Below are positions 1 to 8,429 of a stretch of 18,015 bases of DNA, one piece after another. The notes under the pieces are model-generated. The model was not told the DNA's origin. It searched no databases and worked only from the letters and a program-made list of their open reading frames with translations. The first letter of the stretch is position 1. Each line of letters opens with the position of its first letter. The DNA comes from Glomus cerebriforme (lineage: Eukaryota; Glomeromycota; Glomeromycetes; Glomerales; Glomeraceae): assembly GCA_003550305.1 (NCBI GenBank), contig QKYT01000137.1, positions 77,242 to 95,256 on the forward strand, given 5' to 3'. Made by a program: the position numbers and the translations under genes.

Positions 1-178
1 AAATAAATAAAAAAAATTAAAAAAAATAAATAATAAAAAAATAATTAACGCGTCATTATATATTATGCAATTGTAATATAACTGTTGCACGTGTTATACG
101 ATGCAGTCACACAATCGTAAATAGATTTTTAATAGTGGAGAGTTACCATTTTGGAGTTAAGAACCAATAAAAATGATC

Positions 179-219
179 GACTCAAGTAACAAGCGGGGGG
201 AATTCAGACATCTTGAGTC
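179..219. repeat. 8-bp inverted repeat around a G-run
   Basis: GACTCAAG at 179-186 is inverted as CTTGAGTC at 212-219, with a 25-nt loop holding a run of six G, which is exceptional in this AT-rich context. It lies just left of another GC-rich hairpin and could be part of the same small inserted element. Confidence 0.45.
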
Positions 220-231
220 AATGTGCATAGA

Positions 232-267
232 ATTATATAGTCCTTCGCTACGCTCCGGACTAATAAT
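232..267. repeat. Small GC-rich hairpin element
   Basis: TAGTCC at 238-243 pairs with GGACTA at 257-262 around the loop TTCGCTACGCTCC, and an outer ATTAT/ATAAT pair partly extends the stem. The local GC content is far above the surroundings. Its look is that of the dispersed GC-cluster or mini-hairpin repeats known from AT-rich fungal and algal genomes. Family membership is inferred. Confidence 0.5.
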
Positions 268-384
268 CTATCTATAATTAAATAATCTAATTATCATAAC
301 TATCTATAACTGAATTATACTTTTTGGAATAATTGATTTTCAATTGCTATAATATTATGGCACAATGCTGATTTGCATATTAAT

Positions 385-470
385 ATAATGTAATTGATTT
401 TACCTGATGTAATTAATTTATACTGATGTAATTAAATTAATCTGATATAATTAATTATATTGATATAATT
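385..470. repeat. Degenerate short tandem repeat, ~19-bp unit
   Basis: About four to five imperfect copies of a unit close to CTGATGTAATTAATTTATA follow one another, drifting to CTGATATAATTAATTATA at the right end. It lies in a gene-free stretch and no function is visible. Confidence 0.6.
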
Positions 471-1920
471 TTTTTTTTGTAAATTCAAATTTTATTTAAG
501 TTTAAGGATAAGAAAAAGATCCATAAATTTTACTCAGCTATGATCAATAATATATAATGCATAAAAAATAAAGTTAATTATATACTACATATGATCCAAC
601 TAGTATTTCTATTTACCCAAACATATACTTTACAATGAGCAGTATAGCTCAGGTCGATTTAAATGTAAACTCTTAGGCTACAATCTAACAACTCTCCATT
701 GATAATATTAGCAAATATCCTCTTCTGATATATTTTTGCCTGCCGCAGCAGTTAATTAAACAGATCCCTAGAGATTCTATAAAATATTGAATTGTCTACT
801 GATATTGTATTTCTTGAAACAAATTTTAGTAAAAGAGATTAACTAACGGGATTCTTCCAATTAGCATATAGGCATTCTTTCATGTTCCTCAGAAGATGCC
901 TTTATTGTCTCAATTGTAAAATATATCAACTAGAAAACTTATTAAAAAACATTTAGCTATATGACCTACTGTGATACATAATTAGAAAACCCAATAATCA
1001 TCATGTCATCCTTTTTAAAATAAACAAACCAACTTTTTAAGAGCCAATTAATTGCAAGTAACACCAAACTAACCTTATGCTGATTATTTTTTTCAGTTCC
1101 CATCTCTCAAAAAAAATAAAAAATACTAATAAAAAATGATCAAGACTACTTCAAAAAAAATAAAAATAAAACAAAAATAAAAACAAAAAATAAAAGGAAT
1201 AAAATTAGGAAAAATAACTATATCTAGTCACAAAAAACCTAAAGTAAATCTAAGAAAAATACCAAATTTTACTCCAAAGAAAAGTTCTTATCCTCAAAAC
1301 TCTTTGCAAACCTTTCGTACACAAGAACCCAAAGTTAAGTAAAATTGTTTTCTTCCCTACAAAACTTTCTATTACTTTTCTTTTCTGATTCTGAAGAGAT
1401 AATACTTGTGCAAGACTGAATAGCTTAGAAAATTAAATGCTTCTAAAGGTATTATTAAAAATTATTATCCAAGAGTTGTAAAATAAAAATTATGGGTATA
1501 TTTAAAAATAATAAAATGCAAATAACCCAAACTATTTTATTAAATGTTAAATAACAAGAAAAGTATTTTTACTTAAGACCTTAAAGGCTATCACCATAGT
1601 AAATGAAGCCTTTAGCATATGTTTTTGTTTCGTAAAAAATTTGGTCAGAATTTTTTGAAAAAGAGTAACCCTATTGATATTGGCAATTATATTGACATAA
1701 TTGCTTTACATTAATCATAGTATTGTATAGTTTGATCAAAATACAAGAAATTAAAAGAGTCATTAAAAATACAATTCTTTGATTTATAATTTATTTTTTT
1801 TTTGTCAAAATTATAAATAAAAAAAAAGTTATTAAAAATTAATATTATAAATGAATTTATTAAAAAAAATAAAAAAATATTAAAATATTTTAAAAAAATT
1901 ATTCTTTTAAGCTGATAATT

Positions 1921-2438
1921 ACTGGTCAAAAACTGATCTATCTTACAGATATCTTATAAATATCAGGTACCCAAAATGCAGAAAATCTGCTATATATCGG
2001 ATATTCAATATGTATACTATAGAATTAAAAAATACAATTTATTAATTATCTCACTATCCAGTGATCATAAAAAGATGAAATATAGCTCGTTCGATTCGCC
2101 TCACTGAGACGTATCAAATAGTACTAATTTCACATTTCTAGGTGTGATAGATGCTGAGATATTGTATTTTTTGTTTATTTTTTTATGATTTATCAAATAT
2201 CTCAGCATCTATTACACCTAGAAATGTGAAATTAGTACCATTCGATACGTCTCAGTGAGGCGAATCGAATGAGCTATATTTCATCTTTTTATGATCACTG
2301 GATAGTGAGATAATTAATAAATTGTATTTTTTAATTCTATAGTATACATATTGGGTACCCGATGTATAGCAGAATTTACGCATTTTGGGTACCCGATATT
2401 TATAAGATATCTGTAAGATAGATCAGTTTTTGACCAGT
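1921..2438. mobile_element. 518-bp fold-back palindrome (MITE/Foldback-like)
   Basis: Two arms of exactly 243 nt (1921-2163 and 2196-2438) are inverted copies around a 32-nt T-rich spacer. The outermost 38 bases, starting ACTGGTCAAAAACTGATC, match perfectly in reverse complement at the right end. Most mismatches sit in the outer third around 1965-2010 / 2350-2395, where the right arm has two GGGTACCCGAT motifs and the left arm only a decayed one. There is no coding capacity. I see no clear target-site duplication, so the insertion mechanism is open. Such full-length fold-backs are typical of non-autonomous DNA transposons. Confidence 0.85.
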
Positions 2439-3622
2439 GAATATACTATATATTAATATAATAAAGATGTCTTTGTAAAAAATATAATTGTACAAATACA
2501 ATTATAACTTTTAATAAAAATAAAATAATGTATAAAAACAAAAAAAAAGAAATCAAACTGATAATTATTTGATTTAAAAATAAAGACAATTATGATAAAT
2601 TTAATAATACAAATAAAATAATTTCAACCTCTTGCAGTTATGCTTTTAATAATAGAAATCCTATAATTTTAATAATATAGACAAATAATTGCAAATCTAC
2701 AATTAAAAGTATCATTTTGAAAGAAATCTTAATTCAAGTTAAACTCAAGTTTAATTTGAGTTTAAAAGCAAAACAACTTATATTTAATATAATATAACCA
2801 ATTTTAATAAAAAGTAAATAATTTTATAATAAACTTTTTTTATTTAATATGTAATTAAGATTTAGATTTAAACAAAGTTCATCTTTAATTAAAATTTGCA
2901 AAACTTTAGCAAATAATATAAAATGATACTATAATTCTATAAATAATATGTATTGTTGATAGAATTATAAATGATCATCAGTAATTTATTTTATGTATTC
3001 TTTAATTACAAAAAATAAAAAATACAGAACTTCTTTACTTTTTTTTAGATAATATATAGTGATATATATCTCTTTATATTATTTATCATATTAATTATAA
3101 TATGTGATATATATTAATAATAATTGCACTTGTCAAGTGAATTTGATGTGAATAAATAGTGATAAAATATCAGATTTTAACCTAAATGATAAATATCAAT
3201 AAATATTTAAATGATAAATATTGAATTTGATAAATACTAATAAATATGCTAACAATAAATAATCCTGAATGATAAGAAATATAAATAATAAAAATTGAAA
3301 TTTAACTAATATAATAAACATACTATTTTATAAAGGATAAATAATCCTTTACATTTATACATATTACTAGCAGTAATCATTACCAGTAATCACGTAACTT
3401 TATATATATAATAATTCATTATATTGTGTCATATCTCCAGTCTTTAATTTTTACTATTTATTTTAGGGATAGAATTTTTTTGAGATATAAAAGTCTATTC
3501 ATCACATGTTAGTCATCATATTCTTAATTTTGGCCAAAACTTTAAAGCTGGCTGAAATTTTCTTTTATAGATACTTAGGTAACATTATATTATCCAAAAA
3601 AGATAATTTTATTTCTTTTTAA
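2439..3622. other. AT-rich intergenic stretch
   Basis: No open frame of note, no RNA gene and no clear tandem repeat. A short GGCCAAAA..GGCTGAAA segment at about 3528-3562 recurs in looser form near 10275-10340 and 14256-14420 and may belong to a dispersed repeat family. Confidence 0.6.
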
Positions 3623-3806
3623 CATCAGGAAGTTTTGAACAGATGTATAAAGTGTAAACATATGTCATGTGTTGCTTAACATCAAAAAAGTGTTGCGCAA
3701 TGAATCTATTATTAACCAATATGATTAAAAATACATTGCACAACACTTTTTTAGATGTATAACAACATATAGTAAAATAACAGCAGTTTAAAAATATGTA
3801 TAACAA
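3623..3806. repeat. 184-bp hairpin repeat, copy 1
   Basis: This copy matches 8002-8185 over the same length, about 90% by eye, in the same orientation. Its core is a hairpin: AAAAAAGTGTTGCGCAATG at 3684-3702 pairs with CATTGCACAACACTTTTTT at 3734-3752 with one mismatch, and weaker pairing continues outward. A 71-codon minus-strand open frame covers it and resembles the frame in copy 2, but that follows from the DNA similarity. It is probably a non-autonomous transposon (MITE). Confidence 0.75.
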
Positions 3807-3828
3807 TTTGTTATTATCTGCCATTTAA

Positions 3829-4075
3829 GAAATCTGATCTGATAATATATCTACAGATTAAAATATTATATATTATAACTAGTATTCAAAAAAAAATTTA
3901 ATCTGATCTGAATCTGCAGATTTGATCTGAAATGGATTCAAATCAGTTTGCAAATTTTAAAATTTGTAAATTTAATCCAAATCAAATAAATCTAATTTGA
4001 ATCTGATCAGATCAGATCAGATTATGGTATAAAAAAATTTGGATCTAACCTAATCAGATTCAAATCTATATATAT
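3829..4075. repeat. Degenerate GATCAGATC / AATCTGATT block A
   Basis: The sequence is built from variants of ATCTGATC, AATCAGATC and GATTCAAATC, including three direct ATCAG units near 4008-4020. It resembles blocks at 4774-4975, 11826-12030, 14082-14232 and 14450-14655. The many short inverted words would let it fold on itself. There is no coding potential. Confidence 0.65.
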
Positions 4076-4099
4076 TAATATCAATAAAATAAAAAAAAA

Positions 4100-4772
4100 G
4101 GTAAGTTTTTTTTTTATTTTTATTTTTTATTTCCAGAAAGTATAATTAATTTTTCCTTCTTTTTTTAGAGACAGAACTTGGTAAATAAAAAAACCTGAAT
4201 GAATAGTTCTTAAACGAACTAAAGGTGAATTTGTTCTTTTGTTTATTTTTATTTTTTTTACTTAAAAGAACATAACTAAGGTTTTTCTTTTCTTTTTTTT
4301 AGAAAATCCAGATAAACAAACAAAACCAAATGACTGAAATTTTGAATAAATATAAGTTCATTCTTTTTTTTTACTTTATTAATTATTAGGAAATGTAATT
4401 AACGTTCTTTTCTTTTTTTTTAGGAAACTGGATAAATATTCTTTTTTTACTTTATTATTAATTATTAGGGAATGTAATTAATATTCTCCTTTTCTTTTTT
4501 TTTTTAGAAAACTGGATAAATGGATAAAGCTGAATTAATGGAACTTAAAATAATAAATTAAGAAGTGAATTTATTCATTTCTTTTCATTTTTTTACTTTC
4601 AAAAAATATAATTAACATCTCCCTTCTCTTCTTTTTAGAAAACTGAATGAACAGATGAAGCTAAATAAATAGAACTTGAATGAACAAACTAAAAAGTGAG
4701 TTTATTTATTTTTTTTTGTTCTTTTACTTTCAGAGAACGTAATTAACATATTCCTTCTTTTTTTAGAAAACT
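4100..4772 (+). repeat. Plus-strand tandem array of intron/mini-exon-like units
   Basis: There are six imperfect units, mostly ~120-135 bp. Each has a T/C-rich tract ending in TTTTAG (AG at 4167, 4301, 4422, 4506, 4637, 4765), then an A-rich core beginning AAAACTGGATAAA. In the better units the core ends at GTGAAT or GTGAGT (4225, 4565, 4696). The full cores are about 56-58 nt. An ATTAAC word lies before several T tracts, where a branch site would be. One frame of the cores is open except for one or two stops and gives K-L-[DN]-[EK]-like peptides. This is either a decayed repeat-exon gene or a satellite that carries splice signals. Confidence 0.65.
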
Positions 4773-4773
4773 G

Positions 4774-4975
4774 GACAAACAATTAGATTCAGATTAGATC
4801 AGTTTCAGATTTGAATTAGTTTTAGTTCAATTCAGTTTTAGATTAATTAGATCCAGTTCAGTTCAGTTCAAATCTGGATTAATTTTAGATCAGTTCAGAT
4901 TCAGATCAGTTTAAATTTATTTCAGATTAGATTCAAATCAAATCAGATTTAAATCAGATAGTGTTTCAACCCATT
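4774..4975. repeat. Degenerate AATCAGATT block B
   Basis: Variants of TTCAGATTTGAATC and GATCAGTTCAGATT repeat throughout. The right end runs into ATAGTGTTTCA, a word that also bounds the blocks at 12020 (inverted) and 14082, suggesting these blocks are related units with a fixed end. Confidence 0.6.
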
Positions 4976-5190
4976 TATCTGCAATCTATATCCATAAATG
5001 GATATCTACTGCTTATGATTATTTGGATTAAATTTTTTAAACAGATTGAATGAGAGAATTAGGGAATATCCATAACAGATCATCCAGATTATCTGTATAA
5101 CTAATAGATTCTGACAGATTATCTGAATTATTTGTGTAACTGACAGATCCTGATGGATTATTCAGATTATCAGGATATTCTTTAATTTTT
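4976..5190. repeat. CAGATTATCTG-rich repeat block
   Basis: The near-palindrome CAGATTATCTG and variants occur near 5093, 5115 and 5162, separated by similar spacers (ATAACTAATAGATTCTGA, GTAACTGACAGATCCTGA). A related block lies inverted at 11826-12010, next to the same AGTGTTTCA word. Confidence 0.55.
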
Positions 5191-5199
5191 AGAAGAATC

Positions 5200-5600
5200 A
5201 TAATAATACTCCTTTTTTCTTTTATTTTTAAAAATATTTTTTGAACTTGGACTTTATAGTGTTTTTTTTGTTTTCACAATAAGTTTTTTAATTGTCTTTT
5301 TTGTCTTTTGTTTTTCTTTTTTATTTCTTGTTTTTTTACTAAATTTCATTTTTTTATTATTTAGGTTTTATAAAAATATTAGCAATATATTTTTTTTTAT
5401 ATACATGAACCTTTTCTGAAAATTATTTTGAAGGAGAAATTTTTAATATTTGGACTTAAAAAACAATACTAATATTCTTTTATCTTTTTCTTTTTTTAGG
5501 AAGATATTGAAATAGACCTCTTAAAGTAAAATAGAAGTAATATTTTTACAGCATATTGTTTAGATAATGATAATTTCAAGAAACTTAAGGTAAAATCACT
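5200..5600 (+). repeat. T-rich stretch with further intron-like signals
   Basis: Two plus-strand acceptor-like sites with plausible branch words are visible: TTACTAAAT before ATTATTTAG (~5363) and ATACTAATATTC before CTTTTTTTAG (~5499). A donor-like AAG/GTAAAATC follows at ~5588. It looks like a decayed continuation of the 4100-4772 array. No open protein frame is present. Confidence 0.4.
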
Positions 5601-5739
5601 TTCTTGTGGCTGTTTTATTATTTTCTACTACTAAAATGATACTAATCAGGCTTTCTTTTCTTTTCATAATCTTTTGTAATCTTTTTCCACTTTCTTTTTA
5701 TTTATTTTCTATTATTTCTTTATTCTATTTTTGTTTTTT

Positions 5740-6110
5740 GTCACTTTTTTCACTTCTATTTCATTTTTTAATCATTCCTTTTACTCCCTTTTTGTTTTTC
5801 ATCATCCCCTTCGCTCCCATTTTATATTACATCATTCCCTTCACTTTCTTTTTGTTTTTCATCACTCCATTTCATGTTACATCATCCTTTTACTCCTATT
5901 TTATTTTTCATCATTTCCTTTTACTTCTATTTATGATTTTATATCATCCATTTTGTTTTTCATCATGACGTTTTATTTTTCATCATCCTATTTCATTTTA
6001 CATCATTTTTTTCACTTCCACTTTATCTTTTATTATCCCTTTACTATCATTTTATTTTTTATCATTATTATCATTTTTCATTATCTTTTTTATTTCTTTC
6101 TATCATAAAA
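5740..6110 (+). repeat. ~30-bp pyrimidine minisatellite
   Basis: A dozen or so imperfect units of about 20-32 bp share TTTTTCATCATCC and TTTTACTCC words. The two long open frames across it (5606-5968 and 5731-6108) exist only because T/C-rich repeats lack stops, giving F/S/I/H-rich peptides without domains. They are not genes. Confidence 0.8.
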
Positions 6111-6194
6111 TTGTTAATTTGTAAATTTTATTATTAATTAAACCCAGATTATATACCTTGTATATTGCTATAAGTAAAAATTGTTAATGAATGG

Positions 6195-6465
6195 GTAGTA
6201 GATCATGAAAAATAAAAATATGATAAAGAGGATCATGAAAAATGAAAATGTGATAAAGGGAATCATAGAAAACAAAAATACAATGAGAGGATTAAGAAAA
6301 ATGAAAATATAATATGAAGGATTATAAAAAACAAAAATATGATGAAGGGATCATGAAAAATGAAAATATGATGAAATAGATAAAAGGGAATGAAAAGGAA
6401 TGATGTAAAATAAAAAGAAAAATAAAAAGGATGATAAAAATAGAAAGATTACTGGAAAAAAAGAA
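6195..6465 (-). repeat. Inverted counterpart of the ~30-bp minisatellite
   Basis: Units of about 30 bp such as GATCATGAAAAATG and AAAATATGATGAAGGG repeat about seven times, followed by looser copies. AATGATGTAAAATAAAAA near 6400 matches the reverse complement of the left minisatellite (TTTTATATTACATCATT near 5820). The two arrays therefore face each other across a ~85-bp spacer. Confidence 0.7.
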
Positions 6466-6890
6466 AAAACCGATTAGTATAATGTCAAAAGAAAAAAAAA
6501 AGCAAAAATAAAATAAAATAAAAAATATAATTACCTAACTATAATAGTGTAAAAAGTTATCTTTAAAGTCCAAGTGATGAAAGAATTGAAAGACCTAAGA
6601 AAAACAAAATATAATAAAATTGAAAAAAAGAAAAAAAAAAAAGAAATAAAAAAATATATATATAAATAAAAAAATCTTCTACTTGTTATCTCTGAAATCT
6701 AAGTAGTGAAGAACTAAATAACTTTCAAAAGAAGCTAAAAAAAAGAATTAAAAAAAATAAAAGTTAGCCGACTTGTTTTTAAAATTCAGGTAACAGGAAA
6801 ACTAAAAGACAAGAACAAATTAGCTACAAAAACAAAAAAAAGAAAAAGAAAAAAGAAAAAAATTATCTACCTCAATATCACTTTTGACTA
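6466..6890 (-). repeat. Minus-strand intron/exon-like units (longer cores)
   Basis: Read on the minus strand, acceptor-like sites (TTTTTCTTAG at ~6592, TTTTTTTTAG at ~6735, TTTTTGTAG at ~6823) each precede a core of roughly 45-60 nt. Donor-like GTAATT follows at ~6535 and GTAGAT at ~6870. Intron-like parts are long T runs on this strand. One core contains TTGGACTTTA, also seen on the plus strand at ~5246. This looks like the older or more divergent side of the minus-strand arrays. Confidence 0.5.
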
Positions 6891-7340
6891 ATTTCATGAT
6901 TAAACTAAACAGTTTGCAACTACATTAGAAGGGCCAGATATTTTTAGAAGATGATAATATATATAAATTCTGATTACATGTACTATTCAAAAAAGTTAAC
7001 ATCAGCAAAATTTTAAGGCACAGAACTGTGTAATTCTGTGAATCAGTCGACGCATGCCAAAAAAAAAGGTAAGAAAATTTGCATAGATCTTTTAGAGTCA
7101 AAAAATCTGTGAAAATTTTTGAAGAAAATGTTAGATAAATAATATGCAAAATATTTCAGTTATACATTTTATACATATTACTTTTCAGTTGTATAATGTA
7201 ATTTATGTTTTATTAATTTTATTAATTACTGTCAAATATATTTATAAATTAAATTCAAAAAAAACTAAGTTCCTATTCTTTGATTTTTTTTTTACATGTT
7301 GTTAATAGTTTGAACTTTGGACATAGTTCCAGTTGTTCAA
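6891..7340. other. AT-rich spacer between arrays
   Basis: No repeat unit is obvious. A minus-strand 74-codon open frame (6925-7149) has no recognisable domain and no supporting context, so I do not call it a gene. Confidence 0.5.
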
Positions 7341-7379
7341 TTCCAACAAACAAATAAGATATTTTTATTGAAATCCCAT

Positions 7380-7965
7380 ATACAAAAATCTATAAAAGAA
7401 AAAAAATAATAAATGTTAGTTATTAATATTTATTAAAAAAGAAATTAAAAAAAAAATTTAAAAGATATTATACTATTGAAATCCTATAAGAACCTACAAA
7501 AAAATAATGAAATGTTAGTTAGTAACATTTTGTTAAAAACAAAAAAAAATAAAAAATTTTTTGAAGATATACCTTCGAAGTACCACCTGGAAGAACCTAT
7601 AAAAGTAAAGGAAAGAAACATTAGTAAAACATTTTATTAAAAAAAATTATATCTCTTCTGATATAAATCTTTGAAGTTCAGATTGAATCTAAAGCTGAAG
7701 TCTTACAAAAAAAGAAAAAAATGTTATATTAGTAACGTTTCTTTAATAAAAAAAATTATATTTCTCCCGATACAAATCTTTGAAATCCAGATCGAATCTG
7801 AAGTTGAAGTTCTATAAAAAAAAAGAAACATTACATTAGTAATATTTTTTTAATAAAAAAAATTATATCTTTTCCAATACAAACCTTTGAAGTTCAGGTC
7901 GAATCCTGAAGCTGAAGTCCTAATCTTCAAAATCTAAGTCGAATCCAAACCTATAAGAAAAAAAG
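7380..7965 (-). repeat. Minus-strand mini-exon array, segment 1
   Basis: Acceptor-like TTTTTTTATAG/GTAG sites on the minus strand recur at about 7390, 7494, 7597, 7812 and 7951, with a decayed one near 7702, a spacing of ~104-140 bp. A good unit has a 24-nt core ending at donor GTATAT (plus 7572-7595). Minus-strand CTAAC words sit shortly upstream of some acceptors, for example near 7515. Cores share a TTTGAAGTTCAGRTYGAATCTGAAG-like theme on the plus strand. Confidence 0.6.
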
Positions 7966-8001
7966 AATATTACATTAGTAATATTTCTTTTAATAACCCT
8001 C

Positions 8002-8185
8002 CATCAGGAAGTTTTAAACAGATATATAAAGTGTAAACATATATTATGTGTTGCTCAACACCAAAAAAGTGTTGCATAACAAACCTTTTGTTAACCAACA
8101 TGATTAAAAATACATTGCGCAACACTTTTTTAGGTGTATAACAACATACAGTAAAATAATAGCAGTTTAAAAATACGTATAACAA
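8002..8185. repeat. 184-bp hairpin repeat, copy 2
   Basis: Same length and orientation as 3623-3806, beginning CATCAGGAAGTTTT and ending GTATAACAA. I count about 19 differences by eye, all but one transitions. The central hairpin is kept. The overlapping 86-codon minus-strand frame (7970-8230) is not taken as a gene, for the same reason as in copy 1. Confidence 0.75.
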
Positions 8186-8429
8186 CACTAGATTAGTTGA
8201 AAAACACATATTATTAGTTGAAAAATGCATATAAAAATGTTAAAAAACATATATAATAATACAAATTTTAGCATATATTAACTACATTTAATAAATAAAA
8301 GCATTGTTAATTGATTTTATTATATTTAAACTATATTCATTTATTAAAAATGTATTAAATTACAAATTCTTCCTAGATATACTAACTATGCTATACTAAC
8401 TAACTATTTAATTCTAATATCCAAATTCA

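Larger units (their letters stand above)
1..1920. other. AT-rich stretch with no convincing gene
   Basis: Low-complexity A/T sequence with long A and T runs, frequent stops in every frame and no coding bias. A 72-codon minus-strand open frame at 1711-1929 is almost only F/I/N/Y/K and is a composition artefact. The part from about 630 to 910 is more complex. Its minus strand gives short readable pieces between stops, so it may be a very old coding remnant, but I cannot assign it to a family. The GC-rich hairpin and the short tandem repeat are listed separately. Confidence 0.7.

Noticed and set aside
638..700. tRNA-like start with TAGCTCAGGTCG resembling an A box
   Set aside because: No matching acceptor strand, no B box and no cloverleaf could be drawn.
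5606..6108. Two overlapping plus-strand open frames of 120 and 125 codons
   Set aside because: They lie wholly in the T/C-rich ~30-bp minisatellite. Pyrimidine repeats lack stop codons, and the peptides are F/S/I/H-rich without domains.
3609..8230. Similar minus-strand peptides at 3609-3824 and 7970-8230 suggesting a conserved small protein
   Set aside because: They are two copies of the same hairpin repeat. The similarity is at DNA level over 184 bp, includes the hairpin and falls without codon-position bias that I can see.
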